Part shown: positions 18,156 to 25,589 of the stretch, piece by piece
Layout of the letters: each line of letters starts with the position of its first letter
How positions within the stretch are numbered: position 1 is the stretch's first letter
Assembly: GCF_005796105.1 (NCBI RefSeq)
Contig: NZ_VAUO01000009.1
Coordinates: forward strand, 161,447-225,446
Direction: 5' to 3'
Origin: Pseudomonas mosselii
GTDB lineage: Bacteria; Pseudomonadota; Gammaproteobacteria; Pseudomonadales; Pseudomonadaceae
DNA length: 64,000 nt
Notes under the pieces: model-generated
Told to the model about the DNA's origin: nothing
What the model saw: only the letters and a program-made list of their open reading frames with translations
Database searches by the model: none
Translations under genes and position numbers: made by a program

Positions 18156-20348
18156 TCACCGTAGGCGTAATTGCCAGGCGCGGTGAATGCGATTGTTACG
18201 CACGAAGTCCGGGTCCAGCGTCTGGGCGCTGATTTCCTCCACCGCATAGCGCGTCGCCAAGTGCTCATCGAGCTGGAACTTGCGGAAGTTGTTGGAGAAG
18301 TACAGCACGCCGCCAGGTGCCAGACGGGCCATGGCCAGGTCGAGCAACTCGACATGATCACGCTGCACATCGAACACCCCTTCCATACGCTTGGAATTGG
18401 AGAACGTCGGCGGGTCGATGAAGATCAGGTCGTAGCTGTCGGTCGCGTTCTGCAACCAGGCCATGACATCGCCCTGCTCCAGGCGGTTGCGCTCGGAGAA
18501 ACCGTTAAGCGAGAGGTTGCGCCGCGCCCAGTCCAGGTAGGTCTTGGACAGGTCGACACTGGTGGTGCTGCGCGCACCGCCCTTGGCCGCATGCACGGAG
18601 GCGGTGGCGGTGTAGCAGAACAGGTTGAGAAAACGCTTGCCGGCGGCCTCGCGCTGGATGCGCATGCGCATCGGGCGGTGGTCGAGGAACAGACCGGTAT
18701 CCAGGTAGTCGGTCAGGTTGACCAGCAGCTTGACGCCGCCTTCGCTAACCTCCTGGAAACGCCCCTCGGTGGCCTGGCGTTCGTACTGGCGAGTGCCGCT
18801 CTGGCGCTCGCGGCGTTTGAGCACCACGCGTTGCTGGTCGATGCCCAGCGCCTGCGGGATCGCCGCCAGGGCGTCGAGCAGGCGAGCCTGGGCCTTGTCC
18901 GGGTCGACCGAGCGGGGCGCGGCGTATTCCTGCACGTGCACCCAGTCGTGGTACAGGTCCACTGCCAGGGCGTACTCGGGCATGTCGGCGTCGTACACCC
19001 GGTAGCAGTCCACCTGCTCGCGGCGGGCCCACTTGCCCAACTGCTTGAAGTTCTTTTGCAGGCGGTTGGCGAACATCTGCGCACCTTCGGACAGCCGCGC
19101 CGGCTCACTGGCCAGCGGCGCCTGGCGTGGCGCCTCGCCGTCTTGCGGCTGGGCCGCACGCCGCTCGCCCGTGACGAACTGATCAGGCTGCACCTTGAAC
19201 AGCAGCAGCTTGCACGGCAACGCGCCGTTCCAGAACGCGTACTGTTTATGGCTGCGGATACCCATGCGCTTGCCCAACTCCGGCGCGCCAGTGAACACCG
19301 CGGCTTCCCAGCCCATGCAGGCCTGACGCAAGCGCTCGCCGAGGTTCTGATAGAGGTACAGCAGGCTGGCCTCATCACCCAGACGCTCGCCGTAGGGCGG
19401 GTTGCTGATGACCAGGCCTTTCTGGTTCTGGTCTGGGCGCGGCTCGAAGCTGGCCACCTCACCCTGATAGATCTTCACCCAATCGCCCAACCCGGCACGC
19501 TCGACGTTGTTGCGCCCCGGCTGGATCAGCCGTGGGTCGGCCTCGTAGCCGCGAATCCACAGCGGCGGCTTGGCCAGTCCGGCCTGGGCACGGGCCTGCG
19601 CCTCGTCGTGCAGCTTGCGCCAGAGGGCCGGCACATGCCCGAGCCAGGCGCTGAAGCCCCAGCGCTCGCGCTTGAGGTTGGGCGCGATGTCGGCGGCGAT
19701 CATCGCCGCCTCGACCAGGAAAGTACCCACGCCACACATCGGGTCGGCCAGGGCGCCACCCTCAGCCGCGATGCGGGGCCATCCGGCGCGGATCAGCACG
19801 GCGGCAGCCAGGTTCTCCTTAAGCGGCGCGGCACCCTGCTGCAGGCGATAGCCGCGCTGATGCAGGCTGTGGCCAGACAGGTCCAGCGAGAGGATCGCCT
19901 CGCCTCGGTCCAGGCGCAGATGCACCCGGACATCCGGATCGAGCTTGTCTACGGACGGGCGCAAGCCCTCGCGGTTGCGCAGCTTGTCGACGATCGCATC
20001 CTTGACTTTCAAGGCACCGAAATGGGTGTTGTCGATGCCCGAGCCATGCCCGCTGAATTCCACCGCCAGGGTCCCGTCGGCTGCCAGGTGATCGGTCCAG
20101 TCGAACCCGTGGACACCGTCGTACAGGTCGTCAGCGTTCTTCATCGAGAAGCGCTTGAGCACCAGCAATACCCGGTTCGCCAGGCGCGACCACAGGCACA
20201 GGCGGTAGGCGGTTTCCATGTCGGCATCGCCGCGAATGGCCGAGGTGTGTTCACGCACCTCGCTCAGCCCCAACTGACGGGCCTCATCGGCAAGCAGGCC
20301 TTCAAGGCCTTTGGGGCAGGTGAGATAAAGTTCGAAACGGTCCGACAT
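18156..20348 (-). CDS. rlmKL: Bifunctional 23S rRNA m2G2445/m7G2069 methyltransferase
   Basis: This 730-residue fusion enzyme methylates two guanines of 23S rRNA with S-adenosylmethionine. The N-terminal RlmL half has a THUMP domain (about 45-155) and the catalytic motif NPPYGERLG near residue 314. The C-terminal RlmK half contains FLNLFCYTATASVHAA and the motif DPPTFSNSKRMEG near residue 646. The full length matches the gammaproteobacterial YcbY family. It is a single gene upstream of the diguanylate cyclase on the same strand, about 98 bp apart, and is probably transcribed on its own. Confidence 0.94.
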   Translation of the reverse strand: MSDRFELYLTCPKGLEGLLADEARQLGLSEVREHTSAIRGDADMETAYRLCLWSRLANRVLLVLKRFSMKNADDLYDGVHGFDWTDHLAADGTLAVEFSGHGSGIDNTHFGALKVKDAIVDKLRNREGLRPSVDKLDPDVRVHLRLDRGEAILSLDLSGHSLHQRGYRLQQGAAPLKENLAAAVLIRAGWPRIAAEGGALADPMCGVGTFLVEAAMIAADIAPNLKRERWGFSAWLGHVPALWRKLHDEAQARAQAGLAKPPLWIRGYEADPRLIQPGRNNVERAGLGDWVKIYQGEVASFEPRPDQNQKGLVISNPPYGERLGDEASLLYLYQNLGERLRQACMGWEAAVFTGAPELGKRMGIRSHKQYAFWNGALPCKLLLFKVQPDQFVTGERRAAQPQDGEAPRQAPLASEPARLSEGAQMFANRLQKNFKQLGKWARREQVDCYRVYDADMPEYALAVDLYHDWVHVQEYAAPRSVDPDKAQARLLDALAAIPQALGIDQQRVVLKRRERQSGTRQYERQATEGRFQEVSEGGVKLLVNLTDYLDTGLFLDHRPMRMRIQREAAGKRFLNLFCYTATASVHAAKGGARSTTSVDLSKTYLDWARRNLSLNGFSERNRLEQGDVMAWLQNATDSYDLIFIDPPTFSNSKRMEGVFDVQRDHVELLDLAMARLAPGGVLYFSNNFRKFQLDEHLATRYAVEEISAQTLDPDFVRNNRIHRAWQLRLR

Positions 20349-20897
20349 GTGTCATCCAGAGCCATGGGCTAGGTAGATGGCAGGCCGACGCATCGGCTGC
20401 CGCTGTTTGCCTGCGCGGCCTTTCGACAGACCCGCAGGTGGCCTGCGAAGCACTCGCCAGGCCAGGCCACCGGACAGTGGCAACCTGTCGCGCGGTGGCG
20501 CGCAGGCTTTGATCATCCGGCAGTACGAAAATTTCCTCGACGCAGCGCCAGGATATGACCCTTCGTCGTATTACTGATTATTACCGCCAGCGACTGACGG
20601 CGCTGGCAAAATGACGTCAACTTCGCCAGAAGCCCAATCTTAGCTGGGTTAGCCGCGAACGCGGTTCAGTCGCATTCGTTTACTTATCCCCGTAGCCACG
20701 AAAACGTTACGTCCTTATGACAAATCGATCATTCCCACTGTGACGCTCATTCGTTAGAACTGGTCTCAGGCCGTTCCGCAAAGGGGCGGCACTTTCAGCC
20801 CGCCACGCCGGCAGCGGGCGCACACCGGCAGAACGATTCTGCCCGGCCTCGGAGAGGCCGACGGGACATTACAGTCAACAAGTGAGGGCAACACCCT
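20349..20897 (+). promoter_or_regulatory. 549-bp gap upstream of rmf
   Basis: No convincing gene is present. Visible structures are a 7-bp stem with 8-base loop at 20586-20607 and two tight three-base-loop hairpins at 20828-20860, just before rmf. The rest should contain the divergent promoters of rlmKL and rmf. The short plus-strand open frame near 20377-20577 has no ribosome site and an unlikely composition. Confidence 0.5.
20828..20860 (+). promoter_or_regulatory. Two hairpins in the rmf 5' leader
   Basis: Two perfect stems lie one base apart: a 6-bp stem at 20828-20833/20837-20842 with loop CGA, and a 7-bp stem at 20844-20850/20854-20860 with loop GGA. They end 37 bp before the rmf ATG and are probably in its 5' UTR. 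They may stabilise the mRNA or tune translation; this role is inferred. Confidence 0.4.
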
Positions 20898-21113
20898 ATG
20901 AGAAGACTTAAGCGTGATCCGTTGGAAAGAGCATATTCACGTGGCTACCAGTATGGGGTCACCGGCAAATCCCGCGAACTTTGCCCCTTCAATCTTCCCT
21001 CTGTTCGCCAAGCCTGGATCAACGGCTGGCGTGAAGGTCGCGGCGACAACTGGGACGGCATGACCGGCACTGCTGGCATTCATAGACTCAACGAAAATCA
21101 CGCCGTTGGCTGA
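20898..21113 (+). CDS. rmf: Ribosome modulation factor
   Basis: This is a 71-residue basic protein with the conserved opening MRRLKRDPLERAYSRGYQYG and the block LCPFNLPSVRQAWINGWREGR. RMF dimerises 70S ribosomes into inactive 100S particles in stationary phase and protects them. ATG 20898 is preceded by GTGAGGGCAACACCCT. Two small hairpins lie in the leader and a strong intrinsic terminator follows, so the transcript is short and monocistronic. The length is slightly above the 55 residues of E. coli Rmf but usual for Pseudomonas. Confidence 0.96.
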   Translation: MRRLKRDPLERAYSRGYQYGVTGKSRELCPFNLPSVRQAWINGWREGRGDNWDGMTGTAGIHRLNENHAVG

Positions 21114-21174
21114 ACGAGGACACTGAATTCGAGTCACCATGCGCGCACTATCCGTGCGGCGGGCTGCGGCCCAG

Positions 21175-21200
21175 GGGGCCCCATACGGGGCCCCTTTTTT
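21175..21200 (+). terminator. Intrinsic terminator of rmf
   Basis: A perfect 8-bp G/C-only stem (21175-21182 with 21187-21194) with loop ATAC is followed by six T residues. This is a textbook rho-independent terminator for rmf. Confidence 0.9.
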
Positions 21201-21234
21201 ATCGCGCCTCACACCGCTTTGCAGACGCCCGCCC

Positions 21235-22257
21235 TCAACGCGGCATCGCTGCGATCGCATCCACCGCTTCGCGGATCAGTGCCGGGCCCTTATAGATGAA
21301 GCCCGAGTAGATCTGCACCAGGCTCGCACCGGCGGCGATCTTCTCAGCCGCATGGCGACCCTCGGTAATACCACCGGCTGCGATGATCGGCAGTTTACCG
21401 GCCAGCTCGCCTGCCAGCACTTTTACCGTGTGCGTGCTCTTTTCCAGTACCGGTGCCCCCGACAGGCCACCCGCTTCAGCGCCGAACTCCAGCCCTTCGA
21501 CCCCTTCACGACCCAGCGTGGTGTTGGTTGCGATCACTGCGTCCATGCCCGACTCAACCAGCGCAGCGGCCACCAGGGCAGTTTCTTCATCGCTCATGTC
21601 CGGGGCAATTTTGATGGCCAGCGGGACACGCTTGCCGTTGGCGCTGGCCAACTGCTCGCGGCGCTCGGCCAAGGCATCGAGCAGTTGCTTGAGCGAGTCG
21701 CCGAACTGTAGCGAGCGCAGGCCCGGGGTGTTTGGCGAGCTGACGTTGACCGTGATGTAGCTGGCGTCGTTGTAGACCTTCTCCAGGCAGATCAGGTAAT
21801 CATCCTGGGCGCGCTCGACCGGGGTATCGAAGTTCTTGCCAATGTTGATGCCCAGCACGCCGTTGTAACGGGCTGCGCGTACCCGTGCCAGCAGGTGATC
21901 GACCCCCAGGTTGTTGAAACCCATGCGGTTGATAATCGCCGTCGCCTCCGGCAAGCGGAACAGGCGCGGCTTGGGGTTACCTGGCTGCGGGCGCGGGGTG
22001 ATGGTGCCGATTTCGACGAAACCGAAGCCCAGTTGGGCAAAGCCATCGATGGCCGCGCCATTCTTGTCCAGCCCTGCGGCCAGGCCGACAGGGTTGGCGA
22101 AGTTCAAGCCCATGACATTGACCGGCAACGCCGTAGGCTGTTTGCACAGCAGGCCGTTGAGGCCCAGACGGCCTCCAGCGCCGATCAGGTCCAGCGACAG
22201 GTCGTGGGAGGTTTCCGGGGAGAGCTTGAACAGCAGCTGGCGGGCCAGGGTATACAT
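21235..22257 (-). CDS. pyrD: Dihydroorotate dehydrogenase (quinone), class 2
   Basis: This 340-residue FMN flavoenzyme oxidises dihydroorotate to orotate in pyrimidine synthesis and passes electrons to ubiquinone at the inner membrane. The class-2 N-terminal amphipathic segment (MYTLARQLLFKLSPETSHDL) is present, as are NPVGLAAGLDKNG, INRMGFNN and the catalytic-serine block VNVSSPNTPGLRSLQ. The FMN phosphate-binding end reads IAAGGITEGRHAAEKI. It is transcribed toward the rmf terminator and is divergent from nasS with about 126 bp between the starts. Confidence 0.96.
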   Translation of the reverse strand: MYTLARQLLFKLSPETSHDLSLDLIGAGGRLGLNGLLCKQPTALPVNVMGLNFANPVGLAAGLDKNGAAIDGFAQLGFGFVEIGTITPRPQPGNPKPRLFRLPEATAIINRMGFNNLGVDHLLARVRAARYNGVLGINIGKNFDTPVERAQDDYLICLEKVYNDASYITVNVSSPNTPGLRSLQFGDSLKQLLDALAERREQLASANGKRVPLAIKIAPDMSDEETALVAAALVESGMDAVIATNTTLGREGVEGLEFGAEAGGLSGAPVLEKSTHTVKVLAGELAGKLPIIAAGGITEGRHAAEKIAAGASLVQIYSGFIYKGPALIREAVDAIAAMPR

Positions 22258-22383
22258 GGGCGGGCGGACTCGCGGTGTGTGAGGGGGCGATTATAGCCAG
22301 CGTGCCGCCAGGGCGACAGGGCCCTGGCACATGGGTTGCTTCGAAGCCGGTATGCAGCCCCATCCGAAACCCCGAGGTTTTCC

Positions 22384-23598
22384 TTGAATACCCCCCTCCC
22401 GACATCACCGCTGGCCTGGGTCAACGGCAGCGACGCGCCGGAAAAACCCAGCCTGGACATCGGTTTCATGGCTTTGAGCGACTGCGCTTCGGTGGTCGTG
22501 GCCGCAACCCAGGGCTTTGCCCAACAGCAGGGCCTGACCCTCAACCTGCACCGCCAGGCATCCTGGGCCGGGCTGCGCGACAGGCTGGTCAGCGGCGAAC
22601 TGGATGCCGCCCACTGCTTGTACGGGTTGGTGTATGCCGTGCAACTGGGGATTGCCGGCGGCCCCGCCCGCGACATGGCGGTGCTCATGGGGCTGAACCA
22701 GAACGCCCAGGCCATCAACCTGTCGGCATCCCTGCAACGCAAGGGCGTGACCAATCCCGAGGCGCTAGCCCGATTGGTGCACCAGGGCGGTGCGCGCCTG
22801 ACCTTCGCCCAGACCTTCCCCACCGGCACCCACGCCATGTGGCTGTATTACTGGCTGGCCAGCCAAGGCATCCACCCGCTGTTCGACGTCGACAGCGTGG
22901 TGGTGCCACCGGCGCAGATGGTCGCCCACCTGCAGGCTGGGCGTATCGACGGCTTCTGTGTGGGCGAGCCGTGGGCGGCCAACGCCGTGGCGCAACACCA
23001 AGGCTTTACCCTGGCCACCAGCCAGTCGATCTGGCCGGACCATCCAGAAAAAGTCCTGGCGTGCGCGCGTGGCTTCGTCGAACAGTATCCCAACAGCGCG
23101 CGAGCCCTGATCAAGGCAATCCTCAGCGCCAGCCGATTCATCGAGGGCAGCCTGGAGAACCGGCGTGGCACGGCCCAGCTGCTCAGCGCCAGCGGCTACC
23201 TGGACACCGCCGTGGCGAGCATCGAAGGACGGCTGCTGGGCGACTATCAGGATGGCTTGGGCAATCACTGGCAAGACGCCCATGCCCTGCGCCTGTTCGA
23301 CCAAGGCCGGGCCAACCTGCCGTACCTGTCCGATGGCATGTGGTTCATGACTCAGTTCCGCCGCTGGGGCATCCTGCGCGAGGACCCGGACTACCTCGGC
23401 GTGGCGCAGCAGGTCCAGCAACTGGACCTGTACCGCGAGGCCGCCGACGCACTGGACGTGCCCTGCGCCCAGGCGCCGATGCGCAGCAGTCTGCTGATCG
23501 ATGGCAGCCGCTGGGACGGCAGCGACCCTTATGGCTACGCACGCAGCTTCAGCCTGCATGCACTGGACGCGGGCGCCCCTGCTCGCGTGGGGCGCTGA
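22384..23598 (+). CDS. nasS: Nitrate sensor NasS (NrtA/CmpA-type binding protein)
   Basis: This 404-residue protein resembles the nitrate/bicarbonate-binding proteins NrtA and CmpA (LDIGFMALSDCASVVVAATQGF, GTHAMWLYYWLA, FCVGEPWAANAVA) but has no signal peptide, so it is cytoplasmic. That is the hallmark of NasS, which holds NasT inactive until nitrate or nitrite binds. The start is TTG 22384, with GAGG at 22374-22377; no ATG fits before the conserved part. nasT begins 4 bp after its stop codon, so the pair is co-translated. Confidence 0.9.
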   Translation: MNTPLPTSPLAWVNGSDAPEKPSLDIGFMALSDCASVVVAATQGFAQQQGLTLNLHRQASWAGLRDRLVSGELDAAHCLYGLVYAVQLGIAGGPARDMAVLMGLNQNAQAINLSASLQRKGVTNPEALARLVHQGGARLTFAQTFPTGTHAMWLYYWLASQGIHPLFDVDSVVVPPAQMVAHLQAGRIDGFCVGEPWAANAVAQHQGFTLATSQSIWPDHPEKVLACARGFVEQYPNSARALIKAILSASRFIEGSLENRRGTAQLLSASGYLDTAVASIEGRLLGDYQDGLGNHWQDAHALRLFDQGRANLPYLSDGMWFMTQFRRWGILREDPDYLGVAQQVQQLDLYREAADALDVPCAQAPMRSSLLIDGSRWDGSDPYGYARSFSLHALDAGAPARVGR

Positions 23599-23602
23599 GG
23601 AG

Positions 23603-24187
23603 ATGGCCGTGCTACGGGTTCTGTTGATCGACGACACCGAAAAGAAAGTCGGCCGCCTCAAAGCCGCGCTGGTCGAAGCCGGCTTCGAAGTGATCGAGGC
23701 CACCGGACTGACCATCGACCTGCCGGCCTGCGTCGAAACGGTGCACCCGGACGTGGTGCTGATCGATACCGAGTCACCGGGACGCGATGTGATGGAACAG
23801 GTGGTGATGGTCAGCCGCGACCGTCCTCGCCCCATCGTGCTGTTCACCGACGAGCATGATCCAACGGCCATGCGCCAGGCGATCCAGGCCGGCGTCAGCG
23901 CGTATATCGTCGAAGGCATCCAGGCCACGCGCTTGCAGCCAATCCTCGATGTGGCCATGGCCCGCTTCGAGAGCGACCAGGCGCTCAAGGCCCAACTGCT
24001 GGCGCGCGACCAGCAGTTGGCCGAACGCAAGCGCATCGAGCAAGCCAAGGGTTTGCTGATGAAAATGAAGTCGTGCAACGAGGAACAGGCCTACACCTTG
24101 ATGCGCCGCCAAGCCATGAGCCGTCAGCAGAAGTTGATCCAGGTGGCCGAGCAGATCATCGCCATGTCGGAGATGCTCGGCGGATAG
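23603..24187 (+). CDS. nasT: ANTAR-type response regulator and antiterminator NasT
   Basis: This 194-residue protein has a receiver-like domain (about 1-120, VLLIDDTEKKVGRL) and a C-terminal ANTAR RNA-binding domain (about 130-190, ERKRIEQAKGLLMKMK and EQAYTLMRRQAMSRQQK). When freed from NasS, NasT binds a two-hairpin RNA and prevents termination in nitrate-assimilation leaders. ATG 23603 has GAGG directly before it. A matching hairpin and terminator lie about 65-150 bp downstream, before nasA, so the target appears to be adjacent. Confidence 0.93.
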   Translation: MAVLRVLLIDDTEKKVGRLKAALVEAGFEVIEATGLTIDLPACVETVHPDVVLIDTESPGRDVMEQVVMVSRDRPRPIVLFTDEHDPTAMRQAIQAGVSAYIVEGIQATRLQPILDVAMARFESDQALKAQLLARDQQLAERKRIEQAKGLLMKMKSCNEEQAYTLMRRQAMSRQQKLIQVAEQIIAMSEMLGG

Positions 24188-24253
24188 CACATCTGCCGAG
24201 CCATCGAACCTGCCACGTGCAACATTGGCCCGGCTCTTGCTCAGTGAACCTCA

Positions 24254-24273
24254 GGTAGCCAACGGCGGTTGCC
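24254..24273 (+). ncRNA. ANTAR-target hairpin in the nasA leader
   Basis: A 7-bp stem (24254-24260 with 24267-24273, including two G-U pairs) closes a six-base loop AACGGC. The loop has A at position 1 and G at position 4, the signature recognised by ANTAR proteins. The partner hairpin expected just upstream could not be identified with confidence. Confidence 0.7.
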
Positions 24274-24288
24274 CCACACTCTCCGACA

Positions 24289-24337
24289 AAGACGTCGCTC
24301 CCCTCCACGCAAGTGGACCGGGTAGCGGCGTCTTTTT
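24289..24337 (+). terminator. Regulated leader terminator before nasA
   Basis: An 11-bp stem (24289-24299 with 24324-24334, one G-U pair) is followed by T residues to 24337. It lies 41 bp before the nasA start and just after the ANTAR hairpin, so it is a conditional terminator. Inside it sits a smaller 5-bp stem (24304-24308/24313-24317) capped by a GCAA tetraloop. Confidence 0.8.
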
Positions 24338-24377
24338 CGTTTCCGCCCTTTACGTTGTACGCCGAACGAGGTGTTCG

Positions 24378-25589
24378 ATGAATACGAGCTTCTGGAAATC
24401 CGGGCATGTGCCCACGCTGTTCGCCGCCTTCCTGTACTTCGACCTGAGCTTCATGGTCTGGTACCTGCTCGGCCCCCTGGCGGTGCAAATTGCCGCCGAC
24501 TTGCACCTGACCGCCCAACAACGCGGCCTGATGGTGGCCACGCCGATCCTCGCGGGTGCCGTACTGCGCTTCATCATGGGCTTGCTGGTCGATCGCCTGT
24601 CGCCCAAGACCGCCGGCCTGATCGGCCAGGTGGTCGTGATCGTCGCCTTGGCCTGCGCCTGGAAACTGGGCGTTCACAGCTATGAACACGCCCTACTGCT
24701 GGGCGTGTTCCTCGGCGTGGCCGGCGCCTCGTTCGCCGTCTCCTTGCCGCTGGCCTCGCAGTGGTATCCCCCCCAACATCAAGGTAAGGCAATGGGCATC
24801 GCCGGGGCCGGTAACTCGGGCACGGTGTTCGCCGCCCTGCTGGCGCCAGTGCTGGCGGCAAGCTTTGGCTGGACCAATGTGTTCGGTTTCGCCGTGCTGC
24901 CGCTGCTGCTGACCCTGGCACTGTTCGCCTTGCTCGCGCGCAACGCCCCCCAGCGTCCCAAGCCCAAGGCTATGGCCGATTACCTCAAAGCCTTGGGTGA
25001 TCGCGACAGTTGGTGGTTCATGTTCTTCTACAGCGTCACTTTTGGCGGCTTCATCGGCCTGGCCAGCGCCCTGCCCGGCTACTTCAGCGACCAGTACGGC
25101 CTGAGCCCGGTGACCGCTGGCTACTACACCGCCGCTTGCGTGTTTGCCGGCAGCCTGATGCGTCCACTCGGCGGCGCGATGGCTGACCGCTTCGGCGGCA
25201 TTCGCACGCTGCTGGCAATGTACAGCGTGGCGGCCCTGTGCATCGCTGCGGTGGGCTTCAACCTACCCAGCGCAGCCGCCGCCCTGGCACTGTTCGTGAG
25301 CGCCATGCTCGGGCTGGGCGCCGGGAATGGCGCGGTGTTCCAACTGGTGCCGCAACGTTTCCGCCAGGAGATCGGGGTCATGACCGGGTTGATCGGGATG
25401 GCCGGTGGTATCGGCGGCTTCCTGCTGGCCGCAGGCCTTGGCGCGATCAAGCAGCACAGCGGCGACTACCAACTGGGGCTGTGGCTGTTCGCAAGCCTCG
25501 GCGTGCTGGCCTGGTTCGGCCTGCACGGCGTCAAGCAGCGCTGGCGCACCACCTGGGGCTCGGCAGCAGTCACCGCAGCACGGGTATGA
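24378..25589 (+). CDS. nasA: Nitrate/nitrite MFS transporter
   Basis: This 403-residue permease of the major facilitator superfamily has about twelve hydrophobic helices. The nitrate-porter (NNP) features include LSFMVWYLLGPLAVQIAADL in helix 1, the glycine-rich signature GAGNSGTVFAALLAP and a second one, GAGNGAVFQLVPQRF. It imports nitrate for assimilation. ATG 24378 follows GAGG. The gene is preceded by an ANTAR hairpin and a terminator and overlaps the kinase gene by ATGA. No nitrate or nitrite reductase genes are next to it here. Confidence 0.93.
   Translation: MNTSFWKSGHVPTLFAAFLYFDLSFMVWYLLGPLAVQIAADLHLTAQQRGLMVATPILAGAVLRFIMGLLVDRLSPKTAGLIGQVVVIVALACAWKLGVHSYEHALLLGVFLGVAGASFAVSLPLASQWYPPQHQGKAMGIAGAGNSGTVFAALLAPVLAASFGWTNVFGFAVLPLLLTLALFALLARNAPQRPKPKAMADYLKALGDRDSWWFMFFYSVTFGGFIGLASALPGYFSDQYGLSPVTAGYYTAACVFAGSLMRPLGGAMADRFGGIRTLLAMYSVAALCIAAVGFNLPSAAAALALFVSAMLGLGAGNGAVFQLVPQRFRQEIGVMTGLIGMAGGIGGFLLAAGLGAIKQHSGDYQLGLWLFASLGVLAWFGLHGVKQRWRTTWGSAAVTAARV

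Noticed and set aside
18171..20372. A 733-residue open frame on the plus strand opposite rlmKL
   Set aside because: It is a shadow of rlmKL: high GC at third positions keeps the antisense frame open. It has no ribosome site and no recognisable domain, while rlmKL has full family motifs.
20377..20577. A 66-residue plus-strand ORF upstream of rmf
   Set aside because: Arg/Pro-rich composition, no ribosome site, and it lies in the rlmKL promoter region.
25238..25585. A longer N-terminus for the PP2C-kinase fusion
   Set aside because: The frame is open upstream inside nasA, but that part is Arg/Gly-rich nonsense. ATG 25586 with the ATGA overlap starts exactly at the PP2C fold.
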